Origin: Bacteroides congonensis
Lineage (GTDB): Bacteria; Bacteroidota; Bacteroidia; Bacteroidales; Bacteroidaceae
Direction of reading: 5' to 3'
DNA: 64,000 bases
Assembly (NCBI RefSeq): GCF_900130125.1
Contig: NZ_FQXY01000011.1
Span: forward strand, 1,788,905 to 1,852,904
The translations under genes were made by a program, and so were the position numbers. Positions within the stretch are counted from its first letter, which is position 1, and every line of letters begins with the position of its first letter. Shown in pieces: positions 34,262 through 40,418 of the stretch. The notes beneath the pieces are model-generated. The model had not been told where the DNA came from, searched no databases, and was given only the letters and a program-made list of their open reading frames with translations.

Positions 34262-34918
34262 TTATATTTCATTATTGCTTTTAGAATCAGTTTCATCACT
34301 TTCTTTTTTGCTTTCTAATACTTCATTAATAAGTTCTTTGATTTTAATGTAATCTTTGTCATCTAAATCTTCTTTATTAATAATTTCCTTGAAATCCTTA
34401 TCAAATATATATTCATAATTTCCTATGTCTGGGCTACCTCCTTTAGTTTTACATCTAAATTTATGTATTGCTTTCCAACCACAAAATTCTTTTTTTATAA
34501 AATTAGCTCTGTCTTTTATACTGTCCGAATGTAGTGAAACCATATTAGTACATGCTTTGGCTTTTTCCAGATTTTCATTGAATTTATTTTTAGCTTCATA
34601 ATATCTAGAGTTACTATATGAAGAATAACCATCACTCCAAATCTCCATGGTTTTTCGTGCATCTTTCATTTCATCTAGATATTCATCTGCTTTTTCAATA
34701 GCTATTTTAATGAAATAGGCATGTCTTGTAATGATTGAATCTGTATATACAGATGTAAAAGCACTGTCTATATTGGTTTCAATAGGTTCATAGCTAGCAA
34801 AATCATATAGGACTTTAAACATATCGTCCTTAATTAATTCATTAGCTTTTTCTTCTTTAGATTTGCATCCACTTAATAATATGGTAGCTGATACAACGAT
34901 AAATAATAATGTTTTCAT
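34262..34918 (-). CDS. prophage-encoded lipoprotein
   Basis: Start at 34918 (MKTLLFIVVSATILLSGCKS) gives a lipoprotein signal with lipobox LSGC (Cys18); the frame runs 13 codons further up without that benefit. The mature 200 residues are helical and charged, ending in a low-complexity acidic tail (ESKKESDETDSKSNNEI). No family recognised. Lies 19 bp after the repressor, so it is expected to be expressed from the lysogenic promoter and may change the host surface. Confidence 0.65.
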   Translation of the reverse strand: MKTLLFIVVSATILLSGCKSKEEKANELIKDDMFKVLYDFASYEPIETNIDSAFTSVYTDSIITRHAYFIKIAIEKADEYLDEMKDARKTMEIWSDGYSSYSNSRYYEAKNKFNENLEKAKACTNMVSLHSDSIKDRANFIKKEFCGWKAIHKFRCKTKGGSPDIGNYEYIFDKDFKEIINKEDLDDKDYIKIKELINEVLESKKESDETDSKSNNEI

Positions 34919-34937
34919 TAGTGTGTATAAATTTAAA

Positions 34938-35318
34938 TTATCCAATATTTCTTTCATTCTTCAACATAGCCAGTTCACCCTTTAATTTTTGGTTTTCTTC
35001 CAAAAGGCGTTGGGTAAGTACTGTCTTTTCGTTAATCTCATCTTGTAGATTAGCTATGGTATATACTATACTTTTCAATTTCTCCATTCCTGGTTCTGTT
35101 TCTTCTTTTTGAAGAAGCATGGAGCCTTTTCCTCTTAACAGCCATTCAGCAGATATTTCTTGGTAGTTATCCAATATTGCATTAATAGTTGAGGCACTAA
35201 CCTCACTTACCCCTCCTAATTGTCTACTCAATGTGTTTTGTTTAATACCACATTTGAGGGCAAATGCCCTATCAGATAGCCCCGAATAGGCTATAACTTC
35301 TTTAATTCTATCAATCAT
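34938..35318 (-). CDS. phage repressor-like XRE-family regulator
   Basis: 126 residues. The first about 65 are a Cro/CI-type helix-turn-helix (SGLSDRAFALKCGIKQNTLSRQLGG, here given in two parts: SGLSDRAFALKCGIKQ then NTLSRQLGG). The C-terminal half is a coiled coil (NEKTVLTQRLLEENQKLKGE) for oligomerisation. There is no LexA-type peptidase domain, so release from repression is not by RecA-stimulated self-cleavage. It is transcribed leftward from a region with three possible operators (35341-35398), facing the rightward early promoter. Confidence 0.8.
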   Translation of the reverse strand: MIDRIKEVIAYSGLSDRAFALKCGIKQNTLSRQLGGVSEVSASTINAILDNYQEISAEWLLRGKGSMLLQKEETEPGMEKLKSIVYTIANLQDEINEKTVLTQRLLEENQKLKGELAMLKNERNIG

Positions 35319-35340
35319 AAAATTTACTATAAAGTTAATA

Positions 35341-35405
35341 TATCCAAATATGGATAATAAAATAAGCTTTTGGATTTGAAATTATCCATATTTGGATTAC
35401 ATTTG
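35341..35405. promoter_or_regulatory. repressor operators and rightward early promoter
   Basis: Two dyads with the same half-sites: TATCCA, AATA, TGGATA (35341-35356) and TATCCA, TATT, TGGATT (35383-35398); a lone TGGATT half-site at 35371-35376 lies between, giving about 20-22 bp steps. A rightward promoter has TTTG at 35375-35378, 19 bp, TACATTTG at 35398-35405, and the right operator fills its spacer. Repressor bound there would block early transcription. Confidence 0.7.
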
Positions 35406-35484
35406 CATCATAAATCAATCAATCATACAAACATACAAAAATTGATTGATAAAACAAATGTGAAACTCTATAAATGTGACAGAC

Positions 35485-35793
35485 ATGAAAAGATTTGATT
35501 TATCCGAAATAATGAGAAATGCTCATAGAACCTATAAGTATTCAGGCAAGAAGCAGGGAAAAACTTTTGGAGAGGTTCTGAAAGCTACTTGGAGACTTGC
35601 TAAACTTCAAGAAAATTTCTCACAGGAAGCCATGAAAGCAAGAACGGATAAATTCTTATCAGAAAGAAACGAGGTAATGAGTAAAGCGGCTAAAGCTACA
35701 AGGCATGAGGGGTACAATAATCTTAATATACCCGCTTCCGCTTACTACAACCCAAATAGTACTCATTACGGTGCACATTACGTCGGAGATTAA
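35485..35793 (+). CDS. phage early protein of unknown function
   Basis: I use the ATG at 35485 (MKRFDLSEIMRNAHRTYKYS); a GTG 9 bp upstream is possible. 102 residues: basic N-terminal helix region with the pattern seen in small Bacteroides mobile-element proteins (LSEIMRNAHRTYK, then GEVLKATWRLAKL), and a Tyr/Asn-rich tail (NLNIPASAYYNPNSTHYGAHY). First gene under the rightward early promoter, so the Cro or early-regulator slot. Function not known. Confidence 0.6.
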   Translation: MKRFDLSEIMRNAHRTYKYSGKKQGKTFGEVLKATWRLAKLQENFSQEAMKARTDKFLSERNEVMSKAAKATRHEGYNNLNIPASAYYNPNSTHYGAHYVGD

Positions 35794-35808
35794 TCAAATT
35801 ATACAACA

Positions 35809-36045
35809 ATGGATAAAAGAACCGAACTAGAAATACAGCGAGACAAATATGAAGCTGTGATTGAAGAACGAGACGCGTTGATCAGCTCTTTGAGAGGTGA
35901 AAATGAAAAACTCAAACGAGATTTAGAATCAGAACGTGGATTTTATAGAGAGAAAGTTTCCCAATGTGATGATTTGAAGAAATTTATTGAATCGCAAAGA
36001 AACTTAATGGATATAGTTTTGAAGAACAACCAAAGTATTCTCTAA
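35809..36045 (+). CDS. small coiled-coil phage protein
   Basis: 78 residues, almost all one charged helix with heptads (IEERDALISSLRGENEKLKRDLESE, read as two parts at DALISSL and ENEKLKRDLESE). Second gene of the early unit, 15 bp after the first. Oligomerisation is likely; role unknown. Confidence 0.55.
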   Translation: MDKRTELEIQRDKYEAVIEERDALISSLRGENEKLKRDLESERGFYREKVSQCDDLKKFIESQRNLMDIVLKNNQSIL

Positions 36046-36055
36046 CCCTCACTAA

Positions 36056-36318
36056 AGTCAAACCAAACCGCCGGTTATCCGGTACCCAGTCCGGTCTTTG
36101 AGCCTGCCCTTGAAGGGAGACTGGGAACAACAGAGAAGAGTTCTTTGACATATTGGTAAAATGGTGTTTTGGAAGCCGACACATGCCGAAAGGGATTACT
36201 GACGTAGGCGGGCTTCTCAACGATATAATGCTGTGGTTAATGGTCAAGCCGTATCGTTGTAAAACTAAATCAGTTAGACGTTTGTCGGCAAATCGAGGTA
36301 TTTGCTTTATGTATATAA
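36056..36318 (+). ncRNA. structured non-coding leader upstream of a tRNA-like sequence
   Basis: No open frame. It begins with AAGTCAAACCA, the leader motif also found after the phage promoters. Then CCGG-TTAT-CCGG; a three-way junction closed by CCCAGTC (36085-36091) with GACTGGG (36119-36125) holding two small hairpins; a long GAAGCC/GGCTTC-closed domain (about 36172-36215) with a CC-GAAA-GG tetraloop; AACGATA/TATCGTT; and GCAAAT/ATTTGC (36288-36305). The density of nested hairpins argues for a folded RNA. I could not match it to a known ribozyme or riboswitch. Confidence 0.5.
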
Positions 36319-36319
36319 A

Positions 36320-36454
36320 GGTGATGTAGCTCAGGCAGGTTAGAGCGCTGCGTGTGGTGGATGGTTGAGAGTTCGAGTCTCTCAAGAAATACTCTTAGCT
36401 TAACGGAAGAGCACCACAAGCAGAGGTCGGCGGTTCGAATCCGCCCATCGCTTC
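36320..36454 (+). tRNA. nested tRNA-like sequence with split anticodon arm
   Basis: Outer parts make a cloverleaf: acceptor GGTGATG (36320-36326) with CATCGCT (36446-36452), D arm GCTC/GAGC, and T arm GGCGG-TTCGAAT-CCGCC. The anticodon arm, however, is a stem of 11 of 12 pairs (CTGCGTGTGGTG at 36348-36359 with CACCACAAGCAG at 36412-36423) whose loop holds a second T arm (GAGAG-TTCGAGT-CTCTC) followed by a second D arm (GCTT/GAGC). Read linearly it looks like two tRNAs whose acceptor ends do not match. Not a normal tRNA; real transcript and function unknown. Confidence 0.5.
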
Positions 36455-36480
36455 AATGTTTAATTAAAGAATATAGAGTT

Positions 36481-36741
36481 ATGACAAGGTTTTTCCAGTT
36501 TGTAATAGTTGGAATAATATTAGGGGCGGTGCTTATGTTACTCGCTTCTATTGTTTCTTCGTGTTACTTTTTTATTACAACATTTACGTTGAGTGATTTT
36601 GAAGAAAGAACAGCTTCATTTGTTCTCGGTGCGGTAAGTGCTCTATTTACATACGGAATGTTCCGGATATTAATGAATGCCTTACAAGCATTTTCAGATA
36701 AGTTGGATGCAATAAAAAAGAGATATGAAAGCAATAATTGA
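36481..36741 (+). CDS. small phage membrane protein
   Basis: Starts at ATG 36481 (MTRFFQFVIVGIILGAVLML); the open frame further upstream crosses the tRNA-like gene and is not coding. 86 residues with two membrane helices (about 8-32 and 48-70) and a basic tail. Could be a holin-like or accessory membrane protein, but it is far from lysis genes; function unknown. Confidence 0.6.
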   Translation: MTRFFQFVIVGIILGAVLMLLASIVSSCYFFITTFTLSDFEERTASFVLGAVSALFTYGMFRILMNALQAFSDKLDAIKKRYESNN

Positions 36742-36934
36742 AATTAAAGATGTCGCCTTTCGAGAGATAGGCGACATCAATAGGGGAAGAGGGAAACCTA
36801 TCAGGGATTGCGTGAAAGTATTTGAAAGCTACAAGGTGATAACTTTCTTTGGCATTCCCATTAAGCGAATTACCCATAGATTGAATGATTGGGATCCTGA
36901 AGAATCGACTTCAAACTCTCATAAGCAAGAGTGA
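36725..36934 (+). CDS. small phage protein
   Basis: 69 residues, starting inside the last codons of the membrane protein gene (17-bp overlap). Sequence MKAIIEIKDVAFREIGDINR then YKVITFFGIPIKRITHRLND; no domain recognised. Its 3' end overlaps the convergent 64-residue gene by 65 bp, so one of the two may be shorter. Confidence 0.5.
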   Translation: MKAIIEIKDVAFREIGDINRGRGKPIRDCVKVFESYKVITFFGIPIKRITHRLNDWDPEESTSNSHKQE

Positions 36935-37064
36935 TTGTTAATGGCGGTGTTCCATCAATGAAATGTAGGATACACTGTTTTCTATGGTCCTCAATTTTAA
37001 TAACACATCCTAGATTGATAAGGATGCGTTTACCGTTTTCGGTAATCTCAATAAATTTGTTCAT
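36870..37064 (-). CDS. small phage protein on the minus strand
   Basis: 64 residues (MNKFIEITENGKRILINLGC, then FIDGTPPLTITLAYESLKSIL). The pattern of a short beta barrel start followed by a helix is plausible for a small regulator. It overlaps the 3' end of the convergent gene. Function unknown. Confidence 0.5.
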   Translation of the reverse strand: MNKFIEITENGKRILINLGCVIKIEDHRKQCILHFIDGTPPLTITLAYESLKSILQDPNHSIYG

Positions 37065-37103
37065 TTTCTTGTTTTTTGATTTGACACTTCAAAAATAAGA
37101 AAA

Positions 37104-37147
37104 TCCCCCGTTCCTTTTTTATTAGCGAATAATCTTGGAACGGGGGA
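37104..37147. other. hairpin upstream of the small membrane and SPFH genes
   Basis: TCCCCCGTTCC (37104-37114) pairs perfectly with GGAACGGGGGA (37137-37147) around a 22-nt A/T loop. On the minus strand it precedes the 64-residue gene; on the + strand it precedes the 55-residue gene. No T-run follows, so it may be a regulatory or processing hairpin rather than a terminator. Confidence 0.45.
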
Positions 37148-37181
37148 AATTTATTAATCAATTAATATTAAGCGTATTATT

Positions 37182-37349
37182 ATGAAGAATTACATAACTC
37201 TAATTGTGATGTTCATCATCGGTCTATTTGTTGGAAATAGAATATTTAATCATGTAAATGCGTGGATAGGTGTGGGTGTAATCTTGTTCACGATATTTTT
37301 TGTCACATATAAATTAATAAAAGCACTGAAAAATGAGAAGAAAGATTGA
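37182..37349 (+). CDS. very small phage membrane protein
   Basis: 55 residues from ATG 37182 (MKNYITLIVMFIIGLFVGNR, then WIGVGVILFTIFFVTYKLIK). Two hydrophobic helices with a short loop and a basic tail. It overlaps the SPFH lipoprotein gene by 17 bp, so the two are coupled and probably act at the same membrane. Confidence 0.6.
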   Translation: MKNYITLIVMFIIGLFVGNRIFNHVNAWIGVGVILFTIFFVTYKLIKALKNEKKD

Positions 37350-38142
37350 TTGTCTGTTTTTGGCATTGATTGCCATTATTTTATTTGCATCGTGTGAAAG
37401 AGTTGCTCCTAATTATGCCGGTGTGCTCATGGAGAATTACGGTAAACAGGGGAAAGATGATTTTAAGGTAGTTTCGGGCAAAGTATCTACATGGGAATGG
37501 GGTACGGAGCTATTTCAAGTTCCTTTGTTTGACCAACGTGGAGAATTCGCAGAGCCAGTAACATTAAAGGCTGCTGACAATACGGAGTTTACAGCACGTC
37601 CGACTTATTCCTATAAGGTGATGAAGAATAGGGCTATTGATATTGTATTTGACAACAAGCATATTGATAAAGCCGATACTCCATCAGGAAAGGATGGCTT
37701 TATGCAATCGTTGGAAGATAATATCTTGGAACCTCGTATTTATGACCTTATTAAGGAGGAAAGCCGAAAACATAAGACTGATAGCCTGATGGCGGATGGT
37801 GGTTCGTTAGTTTTTGAAAAGAGACTGGAGCAAATAGTAGATAAAGAGTTTGATAAACGAGGATTACAATTACTTACTTTTTCTGCACAGTTGGAGTTTT
37901 CAAGAGCTGTTCGTGATAAGATTGATAGTCGCAATGAAGTAAATACCAATATATCTGTTCTCGATCAGAAAATTGAAGAGCAGAAGAAACAAAATGAATT
38001 GGAACGATTGAAAACGGAACAGGCTCTTATTACATCGAAAGGGTTGACTAAAGAAATCCTGTATAAGCAGTTTATTGATAAATGGGATGGAAAAACACCG
38101 CTCTATGGTATTGCTCCTGATTTTCTGAAAATAACTCAATAA
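37333..38142 (+). CDS. SPFH/prohibitin-domain lipoprotein
   Basis: 269 residues. The N-terminus ends in a lipobox-like LFASC (Cys21). The middle (about 25-190) has the SPFH/Band 7 pattern: VAPNYAGVLMENYGKQG, then LFDQRGEFAEPVTLKAADNTEFTARPTYSYKV, and FDKRGLQLLTFSAQLEF near the end of the domain. A charged coiled-coil helix follows (IEEQKKQNELERLKTEQ). Such proteins make oligomeric rings or cages at membranes and associate with proteases. In a prophage it may protect the lysogen or alter the envelope; that is inference. Confidence 0.7.
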   Translation: MRRKIDCLFLALIAIILFASCERVAPNYAGVLMENYGKQGKDDFKVVSGKVSTWEWGTELFQVPLFDQRGEFAEPVTLKAADNTEFTARPTYSYKVMKNRAIDIVFDNKHIDKADTPSGKDGFMQSLEDNILEPRIYDLIKEESRKHKTDSLMADGGSLVFEKRLEQIVDKEFDKRGLQLLTFSAQLEFSRAVRDKIDSRNEVNTNISVLDQKIEEQKKQNELERLKTEQALITSKGLTKEILYKQFIDKWDGKTPLYGIAPDFLKITQ

Positions 38143-38369
38143 TGAAATTACCCAAGTTTATCCGTAAATACTTAATCCGAATGATTAAGATGCGAGTTGT
38201 TAAGAAAATACAACCCGATGGAGATTACCCAAAAGCAGTCTCTTTTGTAATTAACGCACCTTTGAAAGAGTGGCGCATCCGATTGTGGTGTGTCACCCAT
38301 TTCAAAGATGAATGTGGGTCAGGCGATGAGTCTGATTGGGAACGGTTATTGGACTATCTTACTCATTGA
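38142..38369 (+). CDS. small phage protein
   Basis: 75 residues. Basic N-terminal helix (KFIRKYLIRMIKMRVVKK), then a Trp-rich C-terminal half (EWRIRLWCVTHFKDECG). Its ATG shares a base with the SPFH stop codon, so it belongs to the same unit. No family recognised. Confidence 0.5.
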   Translation: MKLPKFIRKYLIRMIKMRVVKKIQPDGDYPKAVSFVINAPLKEWRIRLWCVTHFKDECGSGDESDWERLLDYLTH

Positions 38370-38397
38370 GTAGCCACATTAATTAATCAACATATTT

Positions 38398-38595
38398 ATG
38401 ATTCAAGTAACAATTAAAAACGATAGGAATGAGAATTTGGAAGATGCCACATTCTCATTAAGTGTAGAGAATATGCCGATAAAATCAGCTAAAGTAGTAG
38501 CCGAAAAGCTTCCTGCTATGATACAGAAAGCTTTTCGGGATTATTCAGATTGTAAAGTCGGGTTTAATCGAGATAAAAAGAGAGATAATGAATGA
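38398..38595 (+). CDS. small phage protein
   Basis: 65 residues (MIQVTIKNDRNENLEDATFS), alternating strand and helix. Its tail overlaps the convergent 125-residue gene by 32 bp. Function unknown. Confidence 0.5.
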   Translation: MIQVTIKNDRNENLEDATFSLSVENMPIKSAKVVAEKLPAMIQKAFRDYSDCKVGFNRDKKRDNE

Positions 38596-38941
38596 ATTTT
38601 TCTATGAGTGATTTGAGCTTGTTGCAATCATCATTGTAATAATGATCTAAAAAACCTGAATCAAATCGAGGTCGAGGTTCTGACATCATTTTTTTGTAAA
38701 ATGGCATTTCTTGGTCAAAAGCATGTACAAGATTGATGAAATCATCTTGTACTTCTTTGAATTTGCATGAATATACATCATTTGTTCCTGGAGTACTATC
38801 TTTATAGCTTTTGGGCGCTATCTTGTTAGAATCAACCAATTCTTTAAATGTTGCTCGTATGCTTTCAAGGTTAGAAAGTATATCTTCTGCGTGTTTTTTG
38901 TAAAATTCAGCTCTCATATTACTTAATTTTTGATTATACAC
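38564..38941 (-). CDS. hypothetical phage protein on the minus strand
   Basis: 125 residues, helical, with a conserved-looking stretch FDQEMPFYKKMMSEPRPRFDSG. No domain recognised. It may be a lysogenic (moron) gene because it opposes the early genes. A GC-rich hairpin region (about 38959-39005, CTCCGAA pairing TTCGGGGGAG with a bulge) lies upstream. Confidence 0.5.
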   Translation of the reverse strand: MYNQKLSNMRAEFYKKHAEDILSNLESIRATFKELVDSNKIAPKSYKDSTPGTNDVYSCKFKEVQDDFINLVHAFDQEMPFYKKMMSEPRPRFDSGFLDHYYNDDCNKLKSLIEKFIHYLSFYLD

Positions 38942-39027
38942 CCCAAAGTTAAGTAAATCCTCCGAATAAAGCGTGATGCTGCCGATCGAATTGGTTCGGG
39001 GGAGCTTTTATTTTAAAATTAATCAGT

Positions 39028-39234
39028 ATGGAAAAAGAAATAGAAAGACGCAGTATAATCAATGTTTTGCGAAACATGGACGTTGGTGCAATAGAAGTAT
39101 TTCCTATCATTCAAAAAACGTCTGTTACTTACACTTTAAATGCTCGGCTTTATAAAGAAAAAGCTGAAGGAATGGTTTGGAAAACAAAGTCAGACGTAAA
39201 AAATATGCAGTTTATAGTAACTAGAATTGCGTAA
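39028..39234 (+). CDS. small phage protein
   Basis: 68 residues (MEKEIERRSIINVLRNMDVG, then TYTLNARLYKEKAEGMVWKT). Small alpha/beta pattern; unknown family. Precedes the HTH-like gene by 17 bp. Confidence 0.5.
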   Translation: MEKEIERRSIINVLRNMDVGAIEVFPIIQKTSVTYTLNARLYKEKAEGMVWKTKSDVKNMQFIVTRIA

Positions 39235-39251
39235 CTACCTTGTTTGTTGAG

Positions 39252-39509
39252 ATGATTAGAGGTGAAATGGCTGAAATATTGCTAGATAATATTCTCCGTC
39301 TGTTTTCTACAGAGACATTTGGAAAAGATAAGTCTGCGTATTATGTAGGTGGGGAAAAGAAATTGATGAATCTTATAGAAGCGGGTAAGATTGAAAGTGA
39401 TAAGCCCACTAATGTTCAAAATGGCAAATGGCATTGTAATGCTGCTCAAGTATTACTGCATTGCCGATGTGCGAGAAGGAAAGTCAAATCTAAAAAGCGG
39501 AAGAGATGA
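39252..39509 (+). CDS. small HTH-like (excisionase-type) phage protein
   Basis: I start at ATG 39252 (MIRGEMAEILLDNILRLFST); 39267 is an alternative. About 85 residues with KSAYYVGGEKKLMNLIEAGKIESDKPTNVQNGKW, read as VGGEKKLMNLIEAGKI then NVQNGKWHCNAAQVLLHC, which resembles the wing and helices of small MerR/excisionase-like DNA-binding proteins of Bacteroides elements. Very basic tail (RRKVKSKKRKR). Overlaps the next gene by an ATGA junction. Role in excision or regulation is inference. Confidence 0.5.
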   Translation: MIRGEMAEILLDNILRLFSTETFGKDKSAYYVGGEKKLMNLIEAGKIESDKPTNVQNGKWHCNAAQVLLHCRCARRKVKSKKRKR

Positions 39510-39685
39510 AAAAAATAAAATTCATTCATAACATTTTTACAGTAGTTGCCATATTGGTAGCTATGTATATAGGTGGGGGAATCGAAGCTACGCGAAGTGA
39601 TATCGCTTGGTCATATCTCATATTCATTATAACTGTTGTACTATTGGCTGTGAGATTCGAATATGAGGAAAGGGGAAGAATATAA
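39506..39685 (+). CDS. very small phage membrane protein
   Basis: 59 residues from ATG 39506 (MKKIKFIHNIFTVVAILVAM, then WSYLIFIITVVLLAVRFEYE). Two membrane helices. Overlaps the preceding stop codon by 4 bp. Function unknown. Confidence 0.6.
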   Translation: MKKIKFIHNIFTVVAILVAMYIGGGIEATRSDIAWSYLIFIITVVLLAVRFEYEERGRI

Positions 39686-39740
39686 AAGTAGCCTGTGAAG
39701 GTTTGCATTGCTTAATTTTAGTATTTGTCATGTTTATTTA

Positions 39741-39756
39741 GCCCGGTTCGCCGGGC
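39741..39756 (+). ncRNA. TTCG-capped hairpin before the tRNA-Lys-like gene
   Basis: GCCCGG, loop TTCG, CCGGGC: a perfect 6-bp stem 4 bp before the first tRNA-like gene of the cluster. No T-run, so a processing or stabilising hairpin is more likely than a terminator. Confidence 0.6.
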
Positions 39757-39760
39757 ATCT

Positions 39761-39833
39761 GCCGGGGTAGTTCAGTTGGTTAGAGCACATGTTTTTACAT
39801 GAGGTCAGCGGTTCGAATCCGTTTCCCGGCTCA
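39761..39833 (+). tRNA. tRNA-Lys-like (UUU?) with shortened anticodon arm
   Basis: Acceptor GCCGGGG/TCCCGGC, D arm GTTC/GAGC, and T arm AGCGG-TTCGAAT-CCGTT are good. Between the D and T arms there are 20 nt instead of about 22-23. The best anticodon arm is CATG, loop TTTTTA, CATG: four pairs and a 6-nt loop. If the loop is functional the anticodon would be UUU (Lys). No CCA encoded; discriminator T. Confidence 0.6.
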
Positions 39834-39853
39834 ACTCAATCAGAGTTAAGTAA

Positions 39854-39863
39854 CCCGTGAGGG
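39854..39863 (+). ncRNA. GTGA-capped mini-hairpin
   Basis: CCC, loop GTGA, GGG, 20 bp after the Lys-like tRNA. It shares its GTGA (GNRA-type) loop with three other hairpins in the cluster but has no clear outer stem. Confidence 0.4.
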
Positions 39864-39900
39864 GGAAAATTATGTTTGTATCAATAACAATCAATCAATG

Positions 39901-39920
39901 TAGCCAGAATCGTCTGGCTA
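39901..39920 (+). ncRNA. perfect hairpin before the tRNA-Leu-like gene
   Basis: TAGCCAGA, loop ATCG, TCTGGCTA: 8 perfect pairs, ending 6 bp before the tRNA-like gene. No T-run follows. Confidence 0.6.
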
Positions 39921-39926
39921 CGAATT

Positions 39927-40024
39927 GAAGGAATGGCGGAATTGGTAGACGCAAGTATGCAGATAGATTGAAGAAAGTCATACATAGGTAATCTATCATC
40001 CCGGTTCGAGTCCGGGTTCCTTCA
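39927..40024 (+). tRNA. tRNA-Leu-like with expanded anticodon loop
   Basis: Acceptor GAAGGAA/TTCCTTC, the leucine-type D arm (TGGCGGAATTGGTAGACGC), a variable arm ATAG/CTAT and T arm CCCGG-TTCGAGT-CCGGG are intact. The anticodon stem GTATG (39955-39959)/CATAC (39979-39983) closes a loop of 19 nt instead of 7. In addition GATAGATT (39962-39969) in that loop is fully complementary to AATCTATC (39990-39997), which would make a pseudoknot or an alternative fold. No anticodon can be assigned. Confidence 0.6.
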
Positions 40025-40061
40025 CAGAGAATTTTTCTTTTTATGTTTAACTAATGTTGCC

Positions 40062-40174
40062 AGCGAAAAGGACGCTGTAGGGTTAAAGCCCCTGTTATTT
40101 GAGTTTTAATTGTTCTATACTATTCCGGTGTGCTTTGAACGGCTATCCGGAAGCAAGAAGCTCGTGAGAGTGCT
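40062..40174 (+). ncRNA. group of hairpins between tRNA-like genes
   Basis: AGCG/CGCT (40062-40076), AGGG/CCCT (40079-40093), TTCCGG/CCGGAA (40123-40152) and AGCA (40152-40155) with CTC, GTGA, GAG, then TGCT (40161-40174). The last is another GTGA-capped hairpin. No open frame. Function unknown. Confidence 0.45.
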
Positions 40175-40215
40175 ATTTTATAGTTAATGTCGTGTTTTAT
40201 TTTGTGTTTGTGTTC

Positions 40216-40247
40216 TAAGTGAATGGTTCGTGAGAATAGTTCACTTA
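40216..40247 (+). ncRNA. two-level GTGA hairpin upstream of tRNA-like gene (copy 1)
   Basis: Outer stem TAAGTGAA/TTCACTTA (8 pairs), internal loop TGG opposite TAG, inner stem TTC/GAA, tetraloop GTGA. It ends 4 bp before the tRNA-like gene at 40252 and is preceded by the sequence TTTTGTGTTTGTG. A second copy with changed but still paired stems is at 40378-40405. Confidence 0.7.
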
Positions 40248-40251
40248 AAAC

Positions 40252-40318
40252 GGATGGCTGGTGTAATTGGCAGCATACGCAGGTATGCGTGATGTGGGTT
40301 CGAGCCCCACGCCATTCA
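40252..40318 (+). tRNA. short tRNA-like sequence with truncated anticodon arm
   Basis: Acceptor GGATGGC/GCCATTC, D arm in the style GTGTAATTGGCAGCAT, T arm GTGGG-TTCGAGC-CCCAC. Only 16 nt lie between the D stem and T stem (normal about 21-22). A 4-bp stem ACGC/GCGT with a 6-nt loop AGGTAT is possible, or GCATAC/GTATGC with a 4-nt loop. No normal 7-nt anticodon loop can be drawn. Confidence 0.55.
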
Positions 40319-40377
40319 CATTTCTGATCCTATTAAATTATAGTAGTTCATGAGTTATGTTTTGTGTTTGTGATTGG

Positions 40378-40405
40378 GGTGTATGGTCTGTGAAGATAGT
40401 GCACC
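40378..40405 (+). ncRNA. two-level GTGA hairpin upstream of tRNA-like gene (copy 2)
   Basis: Outer stem GGTGTA/TGCACC, internal loop TGG opposite TAG, inner stem TCT/AGA, tetraloop GTGA. Same layout as 40216-40247, with both stems changed in a paired manner and the unpaired parts identical. Preceded by the same TTTGTGTTTGTG and followed after 13 bp by a tRNA-like gene. Confidence 0.7.
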
Positions 40406-40418
40406 TTTTTAATTAATC

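Noticed and set aside
36172..36215. Possible hammerhead-type ribozyme (GAAA and CTGACG segments)
   Set aside because: The core CTGANGA is not matched (CTGACGT), and the stems are not in a permitted order.
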